Below, in pieces: positions 8,739-18,538 of a stretch of 46,775 bases of DNA. Made by a program: the position numbers and the translations under genes. Position 1 is the first letter of the stretch; every line of letters begins with the position of its first letter. Source of the DNA: Oscillospiraceae bacterium. GTDB lineage: Bacteria > Bacillota > Clostridia > Oscillospirales > Oscillospiraceae. Under the pieces are notes generated by a model. That model did not search any database. It was given only the letters and a program-made list of their open reading frames with translations, and was not told the DNA's origin. The DNA lies in contig WRBE01000018.1 of assembly GCA_009779845.1 (NCBI GenBank), positions 1-46,775 of the forward strand. Direction: 5' to 3'.

Positions 8739-8763
8739 TAATAGCCCGGTTATCCGGGCTGAA
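8739..8763 (+). repeat. 25-nt hairpin repeat, copy 1
   Basis: This block is identical to 29839-29863. It contains AGCCCGG and CCGGGCT flanking a TTAT loop. It lies 22 bases after the 73-nt repeat here but 171 bases after it in the greA copy. Confidence 0.85.
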
Positions 8764-8862
8764 CAAGTTCACACACGGAGGGACAGGTACACTGTGTGAT
8801 TGTTAACCCCTAATACGCACTTGGCCTGCGCTAAGACAGAATCGGCCGATAGCCGAACACCA

Positions 8863-8910
8863 AAGCCCAAGGACCCGGCGTTTGCACACCGGGTCCTTGG
8901 GCTTGTTATA
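8863..8910. terminator. Strong intrinsic terminator
   Basis: A 16-bp perfect stem: AAGCCCAAGGACCCGG at 8863-8878 pairs with CCGGGTCCTTGGGCTT at 8889-8904. On the plus strand TGTTATATT follows. It would end the structured RNA and could also stop the minus-strand GH3 transcript, whose stop codon lies at 8923. Confidence 0.8.
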
Positions 8911-8922
8911 TTACGATAAGGA

Positions 8923-11900
8923 CTAAGATTCCGGTTGAGGTGCTGGAAGGATGTCCTTCCAGCTGATATTCCCCTCACCGTCTCTAGTCAATTGGTGGTC
9001 ATTCGCCGCACCCAATACCGATGCAAAGAACCAATTGTGCGCCGCCACATCCGGGAAGGTTCGGGCATCGTCTAGGTTCTCCATTGTTGCAGCTGCAAGG
9101 GCTTCTCGGCTGTCAAGCCGGCCTAGCATCCGATTGACTGCTGTGGCCACCTCGGCACGGTTGATGCTGGCTCGGGGGCGGAAGTTGTTTTGGGTATCCC
9201 CAATCATCAAACCCTCAGCGTAGGCCGCATACACGTAGAGGCGTGCCCAGTTGCTGATGTCAGCTACGTCATAGAAGGACATCTCACCCACTACATTCGG
9301 GGATTCGTCTAAGGTTCTTGACAGCATGGCCGCCAACTCTTGGCGAGAGATCGGATCCCGTGGTAGGAAGTTGCCCCGGTCATCGCCTTGAACCAATTCT
9401 GCATCGTATGCCCACGCCACGTAATAGTAGAACCAGTTGGTTACACCTACGTCAGGGAATGTATCGAAACGCTCCATGTCGCCCGGCAGTGTACCTTCAA
9501 CAAATTCCGGAACCATGGTTCGTACCAGAATTGCCGCTACCTCGGCACGGTTGATGTTTGCAAGCGGAAGGAACTGACCGGCTGGGTTGCCATGCATATA
9601 GGCTATGTGGGTCTCACGTACAGAACGCACAATGAATTCCCCGCTGCCCACTGGATACTCTATGATTTCAGAGCCTTCCGGCGGTGTGATGATAATGATC
9701 ACATTGCTGTTTTCGTCTACGCCTTGCTCATAAGTCCAGCCCTCCGGCAGGTTGAGCCGGATCGTATACTCCGAGTCTACGTCAGGCAGAGTGATCACGA
9801 GGTTGCCATCTTCTGCGCTGAGGTCATAGTTGCCGTCTACAGTTACGGTAATGTTGCCGTCTTCTACATCAACGGTAATCTCAATACCTGTGGGCGGGAG
9901 TGCGGGAATTAGAGCATCCATTGCTGTTTGCAGCGCATCCAGAGCATGTTCAATCTCTTCTGCCGTTGCAGCCGGATTGTCTAACACATTTTGTGCATCG
10001 GCAAGGGCCTTTGCAAAGTCTGCCCAACTATCTGTAGTGAAGTCAGCTTCGTCTAACTCTTCTGCATACGCTACGAGAGCACGCAATTCACTAATGTCAA
10101 CAAGCGCCCCTAGTGCTGCACGCAAAGCATCGTAAGCATTGTTGATTTGCGTTTGGGTTGGAGCCTGCGCATCTAACGCTGCGTTAGCATCGGTTAGCGC
10201 TGTTTGGAGGGCGGCCCAACTGCCTGCTGTGAAATCAGCTTCGTCTAGATCCATGCTTGGAATTTCAACATGCACCAGGTTGTATAGTGCCACGTCATTG
10301 ATAAAGCGCTCAAGCTCAATCCAGTTTAGGCTAAACGGCAGATCACGGGCAAATACACGCAGCCATGTAAAACCCTCGTCCAGCCACAAGACAAAGTCTG
10401 CGCTGGTTTGCCAATGCTCGGCCGCACCGCCTGCGCCGCCTGTCGCCCCATAAGTAACGGTTGTTGCCGGATCCGTTTCCTCCAAACCAACAAAGACAGG
10501 AATCAGCAGGTGTGTTGCGATAGAATCTGTGATGTTTGCGGCATAGCGTAATCTGATGTGATAGTAACCGGCCTCTTCAACATCTATATTATACGTTGTA
10601 AAGCGGTTTGTTGTCATCAGCATATGTTGATGGATATTCGGGTCAGTGCCGCCCCCCATGCCTTCAGAATCAGGGTTGTTGGCAGTCGCGCCGCCCGCAC
10701 CACCGAAGTTCCAGTTTCTGGCAAGGGATGCACTGAATCTGGTCGGCCCATCGGCAACAATTGGTGTCACAGGCGGCTGTTCAAAGTCGTCCCCTGTTGT
10801 TACTAAATTGATGGTGTATATAACACGCTGGAAGTCGGACTCGACGGTGATTTGCACTTGGTTCCCTGTTCGCACAATGGCAACGATTTCGCTACCAGGC
10901 GCAGCAGTGGCAGTTACGGCCGCCGTTTCAATATCTTGTCCGTCCGGCACACGCATTGACCACGCTTGCTGCCAACGCATCGGGTGGAAGTCTAAACGGA
11001 CTTCATCGTTGAGACGCACCTCGACCAATCTTGCCTCGCCGCCGGGCAGTTGAGACGGTGCGCCGGTGGTGCTGTTGAAATGCACTCGATAGTAGCGGCT
11101 TAGTCCGATTGCGGGGTCTGTCACTGTGATGGTTGTGGTTGTATAGAAGCCTCCTGATTCGGTCGATGGTGTTACTGTTACCACAAGACCTTCTCTTGCG
11201 ATGCCTTCAACAACCGGCAAGTTTTCTAAATCCCTCGCAAACACAACGTAATTGGTTACATTGGACACAAAATTGGCAAGTGGCACTGTCTGTCCGCCTG
11301 TGGTTAAGGTAATGCCGTCTAACACAGGCGGCGCTACTTGTGTTTGCGCCACGCTAAATATTGGTTCCATAGGGCCAAAATCAGCCAATGGCAGATCATT
11401 GTCTAGTCTAAATCGGGCGGACTGCATCGCAACATGCAACACATTGCGTCCGGCGGCTTGGATTTCACCGATGTTCAAAAAGCCCAGTCTGTACATGTGG
11501 ATGGGGTTAGACATTGACCAGTTTACACCGTTTGGTGAGCCGGAACCGTCACCATTGTATGCCCACGCCGCGCCGCGGCCACGCCATTGGTTGCCCGGCA
11601 TAAGCAGATCAAGACGTCCGCGGATACGATAAGAGTTGTACCCAAAGCGCATACCGTCTGTCAAGTCATGGTTGTTTAAGTTTGAACCGAGAGAGTCTGG
11701 ATGATTTACCTCACCTTGTGCGCCGGTGCTGCCGGGTGCGCCAAAGGCGACAGGATTCCCTGTGCCGGACGCTTGTCCAAGCCAACGGCCATCTAGCGGC
11801 AACGTCAGAATGTCATCCAATGATCTGCGCGGGCCGCCGGGGTTCACTGTAGTATCCGTATTCACGGCAGGGGCATCAATCGTAGCAATGAATCCGCCTT

Positions 11901-14865
11901 CACCGTCCGGTGCTACTGAGATCGGTATTGCACCCGGGCCCAGGTCAAACTCACGAGAGTAAGCGCGGCTTACGTGGTCGCCGCCACGACCCCGTGCACC
12001 GGCATAGTCAGTGCGTAACCACCAGTCTGTCATGATTAGGCCTTCAAAGCCGAGATGTTCTCTCATGACGATGTGGTTCAGTTCATAGTTCATGTGTGAA
12101 AATCTGCCGTTGATGAGCGCATACGAACCCATCGTTGCTTGCAGATTTGTTGTGTTGATAATGTTTTCATAGCCGCGAATGTAGAGCTCATTCAATGCAC
12201 GGGCAGTCACACGGGCATCATGGTTGTAACGGTTTGCCTCTTGATTATTTGCCGTAAAGTGCTTTGGTGAGGCCGCTACACCTACTCGGTGTAATCCGCG
12301 TACTGCATTTGCGCCCATGTTTCCATTTAGCAGAGCATCTTCTGAGAAATATTCAAAATTACGCCCATTAAGTGGTGTTCGTTGCAAGTCCATGCCCGGG
12401 GCAAGTAGCATATCCACACCGTTTCGTAACATTTCACGACCTAGCGCAGAATAAAGCTCTTGCACCAGCGGATCGTTCCATGTGGCGGCCAACGCTGTCG
12501 CCATCGGCATCAGTGTCGCCTGTGGTGTCATGCGCAGACCGGACGGCCCGTCCGCCGCCGCAACAGACGGAATGCCGAAGAAGTTTCTCATACGCGGGTT
12601 GTTCCCGCCGAATAGCCCCGCAATGCCTACCTGAGCAGAGCCTGTGCCGTCCGGCTGATCCATCATGTTGGCAGCGGTGGAGTTGCCTTTTGTCAGCTCG
12701 GCCAGTTCCTCTACGGTCATTTGTGCCATAAATTGCTCTAACGTATAGTCTCCGTTGAATACATCAACTAATTGGATTGGTGCATGGGTACCTGTGAGCG
12801 GTGTGCCTGTGTTATACGGCAAGTTCGGCGCCCATGTATCTGTTGCGGCTAAGTCATCGAGGATTCTTTGTCTCAGAGGAGACGGGGCATCCCCTTCTAA
12901 GAAACCGCGAGATGGCCGGATGCCGCGGACAGTGTCATTGATAACTTGGTTGTTGTTCAGCGTACTGACAGGCGTGGGTATTGTCGTCCACTGATGCGGT
13001 GATCCGTCGGCCGCAGGGCCTGCTGTCAGGTCAACCACCATTCTGTCAAACTGCATCGAAGCGGGAACCGCAAGCGCCTCACTGAGCTGGTTTGTGATTC
13101 GTGTGGCTGGCACGTTGTAATTAAAGACCCATGTATCGTTGCCGGCGTTGGCTGGCCCACGGGTATCTGCCACAGAGTTGCCTACAAAAATGCCGTAATT
13201 ACCGGCTTCCAACACCCATGCGTGGGCAATGGGATTTTCCGCTGTGCCGATGTTAAAGTCTGCAAATGCGCTCATGTCATTGACATCAAACGTGATGACA
13301 AGCGTTTCAGACGCACCGGGGAGCAATGTGTTGGTTTTTGCATACGCAATGAGTTCACGAGCAGGTTTTGTAAAGCCGGGTGTCACATTGGGCGATGAAT
13401 GGTACACTTGTACCACTTCTTTTGCCGCATGGCTCCCTGTATTCGTCACGCGGATGGTGAGTTCAATTTGATCACTAGGGCCCCATCCAAACTGCCCTGG
13501 TACATTTGAGCCGGGTACAGAAACCACACGGTGATTTTGCACATCGATATCAAATGTTGTATAACTAAGCCCGAATCCAAAGGGATATCTGACGGCGGAG
13601 TGGTTGAAGGTTTCGAAATAGCGATAGCCGACAAATACATCCTCCCAATACTCGCCATATTGCATAAAGTTTGCATATCCTGACTGACGGACAGCCGGGA
13701 AATCATCAATTGTGTTTGCGATGGTTGTGTGAAGTCTGCCGGAAGGACTAAGCTCTCCTGTCAGAACGTCTACAACGGCAAAACCAGCATCAACGCCGCC
13801 TTGCCATACATAAGACACTGCTTTGATGGCATCTGTGTCGATATTATCATAGCGCAAGTATACACAATTACCGGGAAGGCAGAACTCATGCAGGTTACTG
13901 GCAGGCATACCCGCAATACCGCCAAGGCCTGTCATCCGGTCATCCGGGTTACCGCAATCATGGACGAAACCGGCAGGCAGACCGAGCCAAGACATGTCAA
14001 AAATATTGCCGGCATTCAGTAACACGATGACATTATCAAACGCATTTGTCACTTCTTCCAGCATCGTTACTTCTCGATCCGTCAAATACCAGCTGCCTTC
14101 ATTTAACTGAACCGCACCGGTCCCTGACCAACCCAAGACAGGATCATTTACACCCAAAGGACGTCTGTTGAGAAGATTGTCCCTGTCTTCACCGGCAGAA
14201 CGTCCGATAATAACAACAGCGACATCGTTGTTTGCGGCTGCTGTTTCTACAATTGTTCTGCCCCCAAGTTCAGGATTTGCTATCAAGCCCAGCGCATCTG
14301 TGCGCGCCGCTGCACGTTCCGCAACCGGCAACCCTGCTATCCTCTGCCACTCTGTAACCGCTACAGATAAGTCACTGATAGGCATTTCAGGATGTGAGAG
14401 GGGCCATGCTGCCCAACCAGCACTGCGCGGCGGAAAGGCTTGTGCCCATGCTTGGTAATACGCAACCACATCTTCATCTACGTTGATGCCCGGATGGCGG
14501 CGCATCGCTTGCAATATGTTTACAGCTTGCCCCGGCGGCATATTCACCTCGCCGCCAGAGCCGTAGCCAACGTGGAAATAATTGATTTGGTGACGTCCAA
14601 ATAACGCAACATTCGTCCCGGCAGGCAAGGGCAGAATCGGTTGTCCCGCACCCCAGTTGCCGGGTGTGCCTGTCACCGGGTCATTTTCAAGCAACACAAT
14701 ACTTTCCGCCGCAGCCTGGCGGGCAAGGCCGAGCAACTCAGGCTGCAAACCCGGATTTACGCCCGGTTGCCATCTATCAGCCAAAGCAACTGGGGGAAAT
14801 ATCCCAAGCACCATAACGATACTAAGTAGCATTGTCAAAACTCTTCTAACCATGTGTTTTTTCAT
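8923..14865 (-). CDS. Secreted SLH-anchored GH3 beta-glucosidase-like protein with permuted domains
   Basis: About 1980 residues from the ATG at 14865, which has AAGGAG 11 bases upstream; a longer frame to 14937 lacks such a site. The signal peptide ends near ALAD. Order: GH3 C-terminal sandwich first (about 45-450; AAAESIVLLEN, and candidate acid/base Glu226 in AGEDRD), an Fn3-like domain (about 480-560), then the GH3 TIM-barrel domain (about 730-1010), with KHF near 869 and nucleophile Asp947 in MTDWW. Next come a beta-sandwich, a CBM6/35-like module (about 1368-1525), two FIVAR repeats (about 1535-1653) and SLH motifs (about 1740-1960). It should hydrolyse beta-glucosides or related glycans at the cell surface. 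The swapped GH3 order is known from ruminal Clostridia beta-glucosidases. The exact substrate is unknown. Confidence 0.9.
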   Translation of the reverse strand: MKKHMVRRVLTMLLSIVMVLGIFPPVALADRWQPGVNPGLQPELLGLARQAAAESIVLLENDPVTGTPGNWGAGQPILPLPAGTNVALFGRHQINYFHVGYGSGGEVNMPPGQAVNILQAMRRHPGINVDEDVVAYYQAWAQAFPPRSAGWAAWPLSHPEMPISDLSVAVTEWQRIAGLPVAERAAARTDALGLIANPELGGRTIVETAAANNDVAVVIIGRSAGEDRDNLLNRRPLGVNDPVLGWSGTGAVQLNEGSWYLTDREVTMLEEVTNAFDNVIVLLNAGNIFDMSWLGLPAGFVHDCGNPDDRMTGLGGIAGMPASNLHEFCLPGNCVYLRYDNIDTDAIKAVSYVWQGGVDAGFAVVDVLTGELSPSGRLHTTIANTIDDFPAVRQSGYANFMQYGEYWEDVFVGYRYFETFNHSAVRYPFGFGLSYTTFDIDVQNHRVVSVPGSNVPGQFGWGPSDQIELTIRVTNTGSHAAKEVVQVYHSSPNVTPGFTKPARELIAYAKTNTLLPGASETLVITFDVNDMSAFADFNIGTAENPIAHAWVLEAGNYGIFVGNSVADTRGPANAGNDTWVFNYNVPATRITNQLSEALAVPASMQFDRMVVDLTAGPAADGSPHQWTTIPTPVSTLNNNQVINDTVRGIRPSRGFLEGDAPSPLRQRILDDLAATDTWAPNLPYNTGTPLTGTHAPIQLVDVFNGDYTLEQFMAQMTVEELAELTKGNSTAANMMDQPDGTGSAQVGIAGLFGGNNPRMRNFFGIPSVAAADGPSGLRMTPQATLMPMATALAATWNDPLVQELYSALGREMLRNGVDMLLAPGMDLQRTPLNGRNFEYFSEDALLNGNMGANAVRGLHRVGVAASPKHFTANNQEANRYNHDARVTARALNELYIRGYENIINTTNLQATMGSYALINGRFSHMNYELNHIVMREHLGFEGLIMTDWWLRTDYAGARGRGGDHVSRAYSREFDLGPGAIPISVAPDGEGGFIATIDAPAVNTDTTVNPGGPRRSLDDILTLPLDGRWLGQASGTGNPVAFGAPGSTGAQGEVNHPDSLGSNLNNHDLTDGMRFGYNSYRIRGRLDLLMPGNQWRGRGAAWAYNGDGSGSPNGVNWSMSNPIHMYRLGFLNIGEIQAAGRNVLHVAMQSARFRLDNDLPLADFGPMEPIFSVAQTQVAPPVLDGITLTTGGQTVPLANFVSNVTNYVVFARDLENLPVVEGIAREGLVVTVTPSTESGGFYTTTTITVTDPAIGLSRYYRVHFNSTTGAPSQLPGGEARLVEVRLNDEVRLDFHPMRWQQAWSMRVPDGQDIETAAVTATAAPGSEIVAIVRTGNQVQITVESDFQRVIYTINLVTTGDDFEQPPVTPIVADGPTRFSASLARNWNFGGAGGATANNPDSEGMGGGTDPNIHQHMLMTTNRFTTYNIDVEEAGYYHIRLRYAANITDSIATHLLIPVFVGLEETDPATTVTYGATGGAGGAAEHWQTSADFVLWLDEGFTWLRVFARDLPFSLNWIELERFINDVALYNLVHVEIPSMDLDEADFTAGSWAALQTALTDANAALDAQAPTQTQINNAYDALRAALGALVDISELRALVAYAEELDEADFTTDSWADFAKALADAQNVLDNPAATAEEIEHALDALQTAMDALIPALPPTGIEITVDVEDGNITVTVDGNYDLSAEDGNLVITLPDVDSEYTIRLNLPEGWTYEQGVDENSNVIIIITPPEGSEIIEYPVGSGEFIVRSVRETHIAYMHGNPAGQFLPLANINRAEVAAILVRTMVPEFVEGTLPGDMERFDTFPDVGVTNWFYYYVAWAYDAELVQGDDRGNFLPRDPISRQELAAMLSRTLDESPNVVGEMSFYDVADISNWARLYVYAAYAEGLMIGDTQNNFRPRASINRAEVATAVNRMLGRLDSREALAAATMENLDDARTFPDVAAHNWFFASVLGAANDHQLTRDGEGNISWKDILPAPQPES

Positions 14866-15018
14866 AAAAATTTTTGCTCCTTTTTTTATTTTGAATCTCA
14901 AATATGTTTGCGCCATCAACGTTTCTCTTCCTGCCACCCCTCCTTGTTTTCTTAATTTATAGATACAAGCACCATCCTGCTTTGGTTAGGAAGCTTTTCT
15001 AATCAATTAGTTGGTTCT

Positions 15019-15047
15019 AATATATAATAGCATGGCACTCACGTCAA
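15019..15047 (-). promoter_or_regulatory. Promoter of the GH3 gene
   Basis: On the minus strand, TTGACG (plus 15042-15047), a 17-base spacer and TATATT (plus 15019-15024). CTAAT/ATTAG, a short dyad just downstream (about 14999-15010), could be an operator. The stretch 15060-15350 holds no gene or named element that I can support. Confidence 0.65.
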
Positions 15048-15355
15048 GTTCATTTTGGATTTTTGCTACTTTGACCATAGCCGACAAAGGAGAGCCGAGC
15101 TGCGCTGATGGCGTTGTCTGCTCTGTGAAGCCGGTGGCGGACGCTTATTTCGTATTTATCCAGCACCAGTTTTGCGCGGAAAATTGAGACACTACAGGCG
15201 GTAATAGGGGTATTTATAGCGGCCTATAACCGCTTTGGCAACGCAAAGGGGCGGTTTAGGCGTAAGCGTAATCCCAAGTCCTGTGAACTTCCATTCTCCG
15301 TGTTTGATTCCTTGTGATTCAACGCCTTTGGCTACAACCATTTTCACCCCGCACC

Positions 15356-15384
15356 TTGACAAACCCCAAAAATCACCCTATACT
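15356..15384 (+). promoter_or_regulatory. Promoter of valS
   Basis: TTGACA (15356-15361), a 17-base spacer and TATACT (15379-15384). The predicted leader is only about 75 bases long. Confidence 0.75.
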
Positions 15385-15409
15385 ATAATCAGTATCTGGG
15401 AGAATCGTT

Positions 15410-15441
15410 CGCCCTGAAACGAATCAATCCGTTTCAGGGCG
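15410..15441 (+). promoter_or_regulatory. Leader hairpin of valS
   Basis: A 12-bp perfect stem, CGCCCTGAAACG with CGTTTCAGGGCG, around an 8-base loop, followed by ATTATTGT. It could be an attenuator-like terminator or a stabilising 5' hairpin. It does not have the length or the TGGNACC box of a T-box leader. Confidence 0.55.
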
Positions 15442-15466
15442 ATTATTGTATGAAGGAGCAAGCGTT

Positions 15467-18088
15467 ATGAGAGAACTGCCGAAAGTATATGACCCCCGTG
15501 CGGTGGAGCAAAAAATTTACGATTTCTGGATGGAGGGCGGGTATTTTAAAGGTGTCATCGACCCGGAAAAAGAACCCTTCACCATCGTCATCCCGCCGCC
15601 CAATGTGACGGGACAACTGCACCTAGGCCACGCATTTGACGAGACGTTGCAAGACGTCATTATCCGCCACCGCCGGATGCAGGGCTATGCCGCCCTGTGG
15701 GTGCCGGGGACGGATCATGCGGGTATCGCCACGCAAATCAAGGTGGAAGAACAGCTTCGCAAAGAAGGGAAGACCCGCTTTGATTTGGGCAGGGAATCCT
15801 TTATCGACCGGGTGTGGCAGTGGAAAGAAGAGTACGGAAGCCGGATTACAGAACAATTAAAAACCCTCGGCTCCTCTTGCGACTGGAGCAGAGAGCGGTT
15901 TACCATGGATGAGGGCTGCAGCCGTGCCGTGCGAGAGGTGTTTGTCAATCTTTATGAAAAAGACCTGATTTATAAAGGCACTCGCATCATCAACTGGTGT
16001 CCCACATGTACCACCGCCCTGTCTGATGCCGAGGTAGAGCATGAAGAGCAAGACGGGGGCCTCTGGTATCTCAAATACCCGGTGAAAGATTCTGACGAAT
16101 ATTTGGTTGTCGCCACCTCCCGCCCGGAGACCATGCTGGGGGACACAGGGGTTGCAGTTCACCCGGAGGACGAGCGATATGCCCATCTGGTAGGGAAAAC
16201 GGTACGATTGCCCCTCATGAACCGAGAAATTCCTATTGTGGCGGACGATTATGTGGATATGGAATTTGGCACCAGGTGTGTGAAAATGACTCCTTGCCAT
16301 GACCCGAACGACTTTTTAGTCGCCCAACGGCATGATTTAGAGCATATTCTGGTATTAGACGAAAACGCCAAGATTAACGAAAACGGCGGCAAGTACTGCG
16401 GCATAGATCGCTTTGCCGCCCGAAAAGCAGTATTGGCTGACCTGAAAGCCATTGGTCTGTTAGAAAAAGAGGAAAATGCCCGCCGCAACATCGGTGTGTG
16501 TTACCGCTGTACCACCACCGTAGAGCCCATGACCAGTCCCCAGTGGTTTGTAAAGATGGAGCCGCTGGCGAAAGAGGCTCTAGATGTGGTTGAGGATGGC
16601 CGCATTGAGTTCATCCCCGACCGGTTTGTCAAAATCTACCGCAACTGGATGGAAAATGCCCATGACTGGTGCATCTCCCGCCAACTCTGGTGGGGACACC
16701 AGATTCCGGCGTGGACGTGTGCGCCCTGCGGTCATATTACCGTGTCCAGAGAAGACCCAACGGTCTGCGAAGCTTGCGGCAGTGATAACATTACACGGGA
16801 TGAGGATGTGTTGGACACATGGTTTTCCTCCGCCCTCTGGCCCTTCTCCGTGTTTGGCTGGCCGGATAAGACCCCGGATTTAGAGTATTTTTATCCCGCC
16901 AGCGTGCTGGTGACCGGGTATGACATCCTCTTTTTCTGGGTGGCCCGGATGATTTTCTCAGGGCTAGAGCAAATGGGGGAGGTGCCGTTCCATAAAGTCC
17001 TGCTCCATGGCCTAATCCGGGACGCAGAGGGGCGGAAAATGGCGAAATCCCTCGGTAATGGGGTTGACCCCATTGAGGTCATTGACACCTACGGTGCGGA
17101 TGCCCTGCGGTTTAATATTGTCACCGGTAATTCTCCGGGGAATGATATGCGCTATATGAGCGAGCGTTGCGAAGCCATGCGGAACTTTGCCAACAAAATC
17201 TGGAACGCCGCCCGGTTTGTGATGATGAACCTGACCATCACCGACAACCGCCTGCCGGAGACGTTAGAGCTAGAGGACAAGTGGATATTGTCCCAACTCA
17301 ACCAAGTGACAAAAGAGGTCAACGAAAGCTTAGAGCGGTACGACCTCGGCATCGCCGCCGGGAAAATTTACGACTTCATCTGGGACACGTATTGTGACTG
17401 GTATATCGAACTCACTAAGCCAAGGCTGAACGGGGAAGATGAGGCAGGCAGAGAATCTGCCCAGCGGGTGTTGCTATTTGTATTGATTGAGACCCTGAAA
17501 CTACTCCATCCCTTCATGCCCTTCATCACCGAAGAAATCTGGCAAGCCCTCCCACATGAAGGTGAGGCGTTGATGGTCGCACCTTATCCGGCCTACACAA
17601 AAGACCTAGACTTCCCAGCAGACGAGGCCCGTTTCGAGAAAATCATGGCTGCCGTCCGCGCTATCCGTGTCCGCCGGAGCGAGATGAAGGTACCGCCGTC
17701 GAGAAAAAGCAAGGCATTAATCGCCACCAACGACCCCAAAACCTTCGAGGCCGGACGAGTGTATTTCGGGAAATTGGCCTACGTCAGCGATTTGGAGATT
17801 GGCGCAGACGCCCCAGAGAACATGGAAGGGCAAGTGTCTGTGGTGACGAAAGATGCCCGCATTTTTCTGCCGTTGTCGGACTTGGTAGACTTAGCCGCCG
17901 AGCGTACCCGCATAGCCGGAGAGATTGAGAAAGCCAAAGGCGTGTTGGCACAACAACAAAAAAAACTATCCAACGAGGCGTTTGTACAAAAGGCGAAAGA
18001 ACATGTTGTAGCCGCCGAGCGTGAGAAGGCCGAGAAAGCGGAAGCGTTGATTGCGAATTTGGAAGAAAGTTTGCGGCAATTGGGGTAG
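15467..18088 (+). CDS. valS: Valyl-tRNA synthetase
   Basis: An 873-residue class I synthetase that charges tRNA-Val with valine. The HIGH-type motif is [13 protein letters not shown] (about residues 42-54). The CP1 editing domain carries [19 protein letters not shown]. The KMSKS-type motif is KMAKSLGNG. An anticodon-binding domain follows (about 600-740), and a C-terminal coiled-coil arm (last 65 residues, [16 protein letters not shown]) is typical of ValRS. Full length for bacteria. The start is the ATG at 15467, nine bases after AAGGAG (15453-15458); a TTG at 15446 in the same frame lacks a site. A REP-like hairpin follows its stop. Confidence 0.97.
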   Translation: MRELPKVYDPRAVEQKIYDFWMEGGYFKGVIDPEKEPFTIVIPPPNVTGQLHLGHAFDETLQDVIIRHRRMQGYAALWVPGTDHAGIATQIKVEEQLRKEGKTRFDLGRESFIDRVWQWKEEYGSRITEQLKTLGSSCDWSRERFTMDEGCSRAVREVFVNLYEKDLIYKGTRIINWCPTCTTALSDAEVEHEEQDGGLWYLKYPVKDSDEYLVVATSRPETMLGDTGVAVHPEDERYAHLVGKTVRLPLMNREIPIVADDYVDMEFGTRCVKMTPCHDPNDFLVAQRHDLEHILVLDENAKINENGGKYCGIDRFAARKAVLADLKAIGLLEKEENARRNIGVCYRCTTTVEPMTSPQWFVKMEPLAKEALDVVEDGRIEFIPDRFVKIYRNWMENAHDWCISRQLWWGHQIPAWTCAPCGHITVSREDPTVCEACGSDNITRDEDVLDTWFSSALWPFSVFGWPDKTPDLEYFYPASVLVTGYDILFFWVARMIFSGLEQMGEVPFHKVLLHGLIRDAEGRKMAKSLGNGVDPIEVIDTYGADALRFNIVTGNSPGNDMRYMSERCEAMRNFANKIWNAARFVMMNLTITDNRLPETLELEDKWILSQLNQVTKEVNESLERYDLGIAAGKIYDFIWDTYCDWYIELTKPRLNGEDEAGRESAQRVLLFVLIETLKLLHPFMPFITEEIWQALPHEGEALMVAPYPAYTKDLDFPADEARFEKIMAAVRAIRVRRSEMKVPPSRKSKALIATNDPKTFEAGRVYFGKLAYVSDLEIGADAPENMEGQVSVVTKDARIFLPLSDLVDLAAERTRIAGEIEKAKGVLAQQQKKLSNEAFVQKAKEHVVAAEREKAEKAEALIANLEESLRQLG

Positions 18089-18104
18089 CTCAAGGCCAAG
18101 CACC

Positions 18105-18126
18105 GGGCAGACACAAGGCCTACCCC
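18105..18126. repeat. REP-like hairpin after valS
   Basis: CGGGCAGACACAAGGCC and TACCCC form an imperfect stem. A nearly identical unit, GGGCAG-acacaagg-CCTGCCC, lies at 33599-33620. Confidence 0.5.
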
Positions 18127-18314
18127 ACGATGGATGCATAGAAAGCATCTCATTTTTGAGCGCATTTCAATAGTACATCAATCCGGCGGCGAAAAACGCC
18201 CTTGACCATTGGGGTTGAGAGCGCTACTACATCCGGCTAGAGGGTATCGGCACCAGTGTGGGGTATAAGGGGCAAAACCGTCGTCACTCTGCCCTTGCCC
18301 TTAGCGGGTACATA

Positions 18315-18436
18315 GGGGCACAGCCCCTGTGTTTCTTTTGCTTCTTTGCGAAACGGCAAAGAAGGCCCGTCCGGCAGGACAAAACAAGCTGGCGGTGCAC
18401 GCCGAGAAAACCCTCGGCGGACACGCCGAAAGAGAA
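18315..18436. repeat. Structured intergenic repeat, copy A
   Basis: Four hairpins in a row: GGGGCACAGCCCC (18315-18327); CTTCTTTGC/GCAAAGAAG (18341-18364); the conserved core GCCCGTCCGGCAGGACA (18365-18381); and CGCCGAG/CTCGGCG (18400-18419). Copy B at 33463-33579 keeps the same order and an identical 17-base core, but the second and fourth hairpins have different sequences that still pair. The rest of 18127-18484 has no credible gene; small frames here are by-products of the repeat. Confidence 0.65.
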
Positions 18437-18484
18437 AAGGTCAAGGGCCGGGACGCTGACAGCTCCTTAGTGAAGCGACAAACC

Positions 18485-18530
18485 AATCAAGCAACCCCCT
18501 CACCTTCACAGGCGAGGGGGTTGCTTGATT
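18485..18530. terminator. Terminator between valS and the P-type ATPase
   Basis: A 17-bp perfect stem: AATCAAGCAACCCCCTC pairs with GAGGGGGTTGCTTGATT. It lies nine bases from the minus-strand ATPase stop. U-runs are short on both sides. It is suited to separating the convergent genes. Confidence 0.7.
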
Positions 18531-18538
18531 GAACTTAC

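Larger units (their letters stand above)
8679..8910 (+). ncRNA. Putative free-standing structured RNA
   Basis: A transcript from the promoter at 8645-8672 would run about 230 nt to a strong terminator stem (8863-8904) without any credible open frame. Visible hairpins in order: CCGTAC/GTACGG; AGCCCGG-TTAT-CCGGGCT (8743-8760); AACAA and CACACA paired with TGTGTG and TTGTT (about 8762-8803); and ATCGGC/GCCGA near 8841-8855. The first two hairpins are identical to those heading the greA leader. I cannot match it to 6S, SRP, RNase P, tmRNA or a T-box. The part 8820-8857 resembles the dispersed repeat at 33541-33580. Transcription is inferred, not observed. Confidence 0.6.

Noticed and set aside
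8679..8910. 6S RNA, SRP RNA, tmRNA or RNase P at the structured RNA
   Set aside because: I looked for the SRP GGTCAGG loop, the tmRNA GTTCGAATC end, the RNase P core and a 6S-type rod with central bubble, and found none.
10646..11053. Plus-strand open frames inside the GH3 gene
   Set aside because: They lie opposite a clearly recognisable multidomain protein and show no family features or ribosome sites.
15386..15466. T-box riboswitch before valS
   Set aside because: The leader is too short and lacks a TGGNACC box and AGTA bulge.
18258..18532. Small open frames between valS and the P-type ATPase
   Set aside because: They are translations of the structured repeat; the same repeat elsewhere reads differently and no ribosome site is present.
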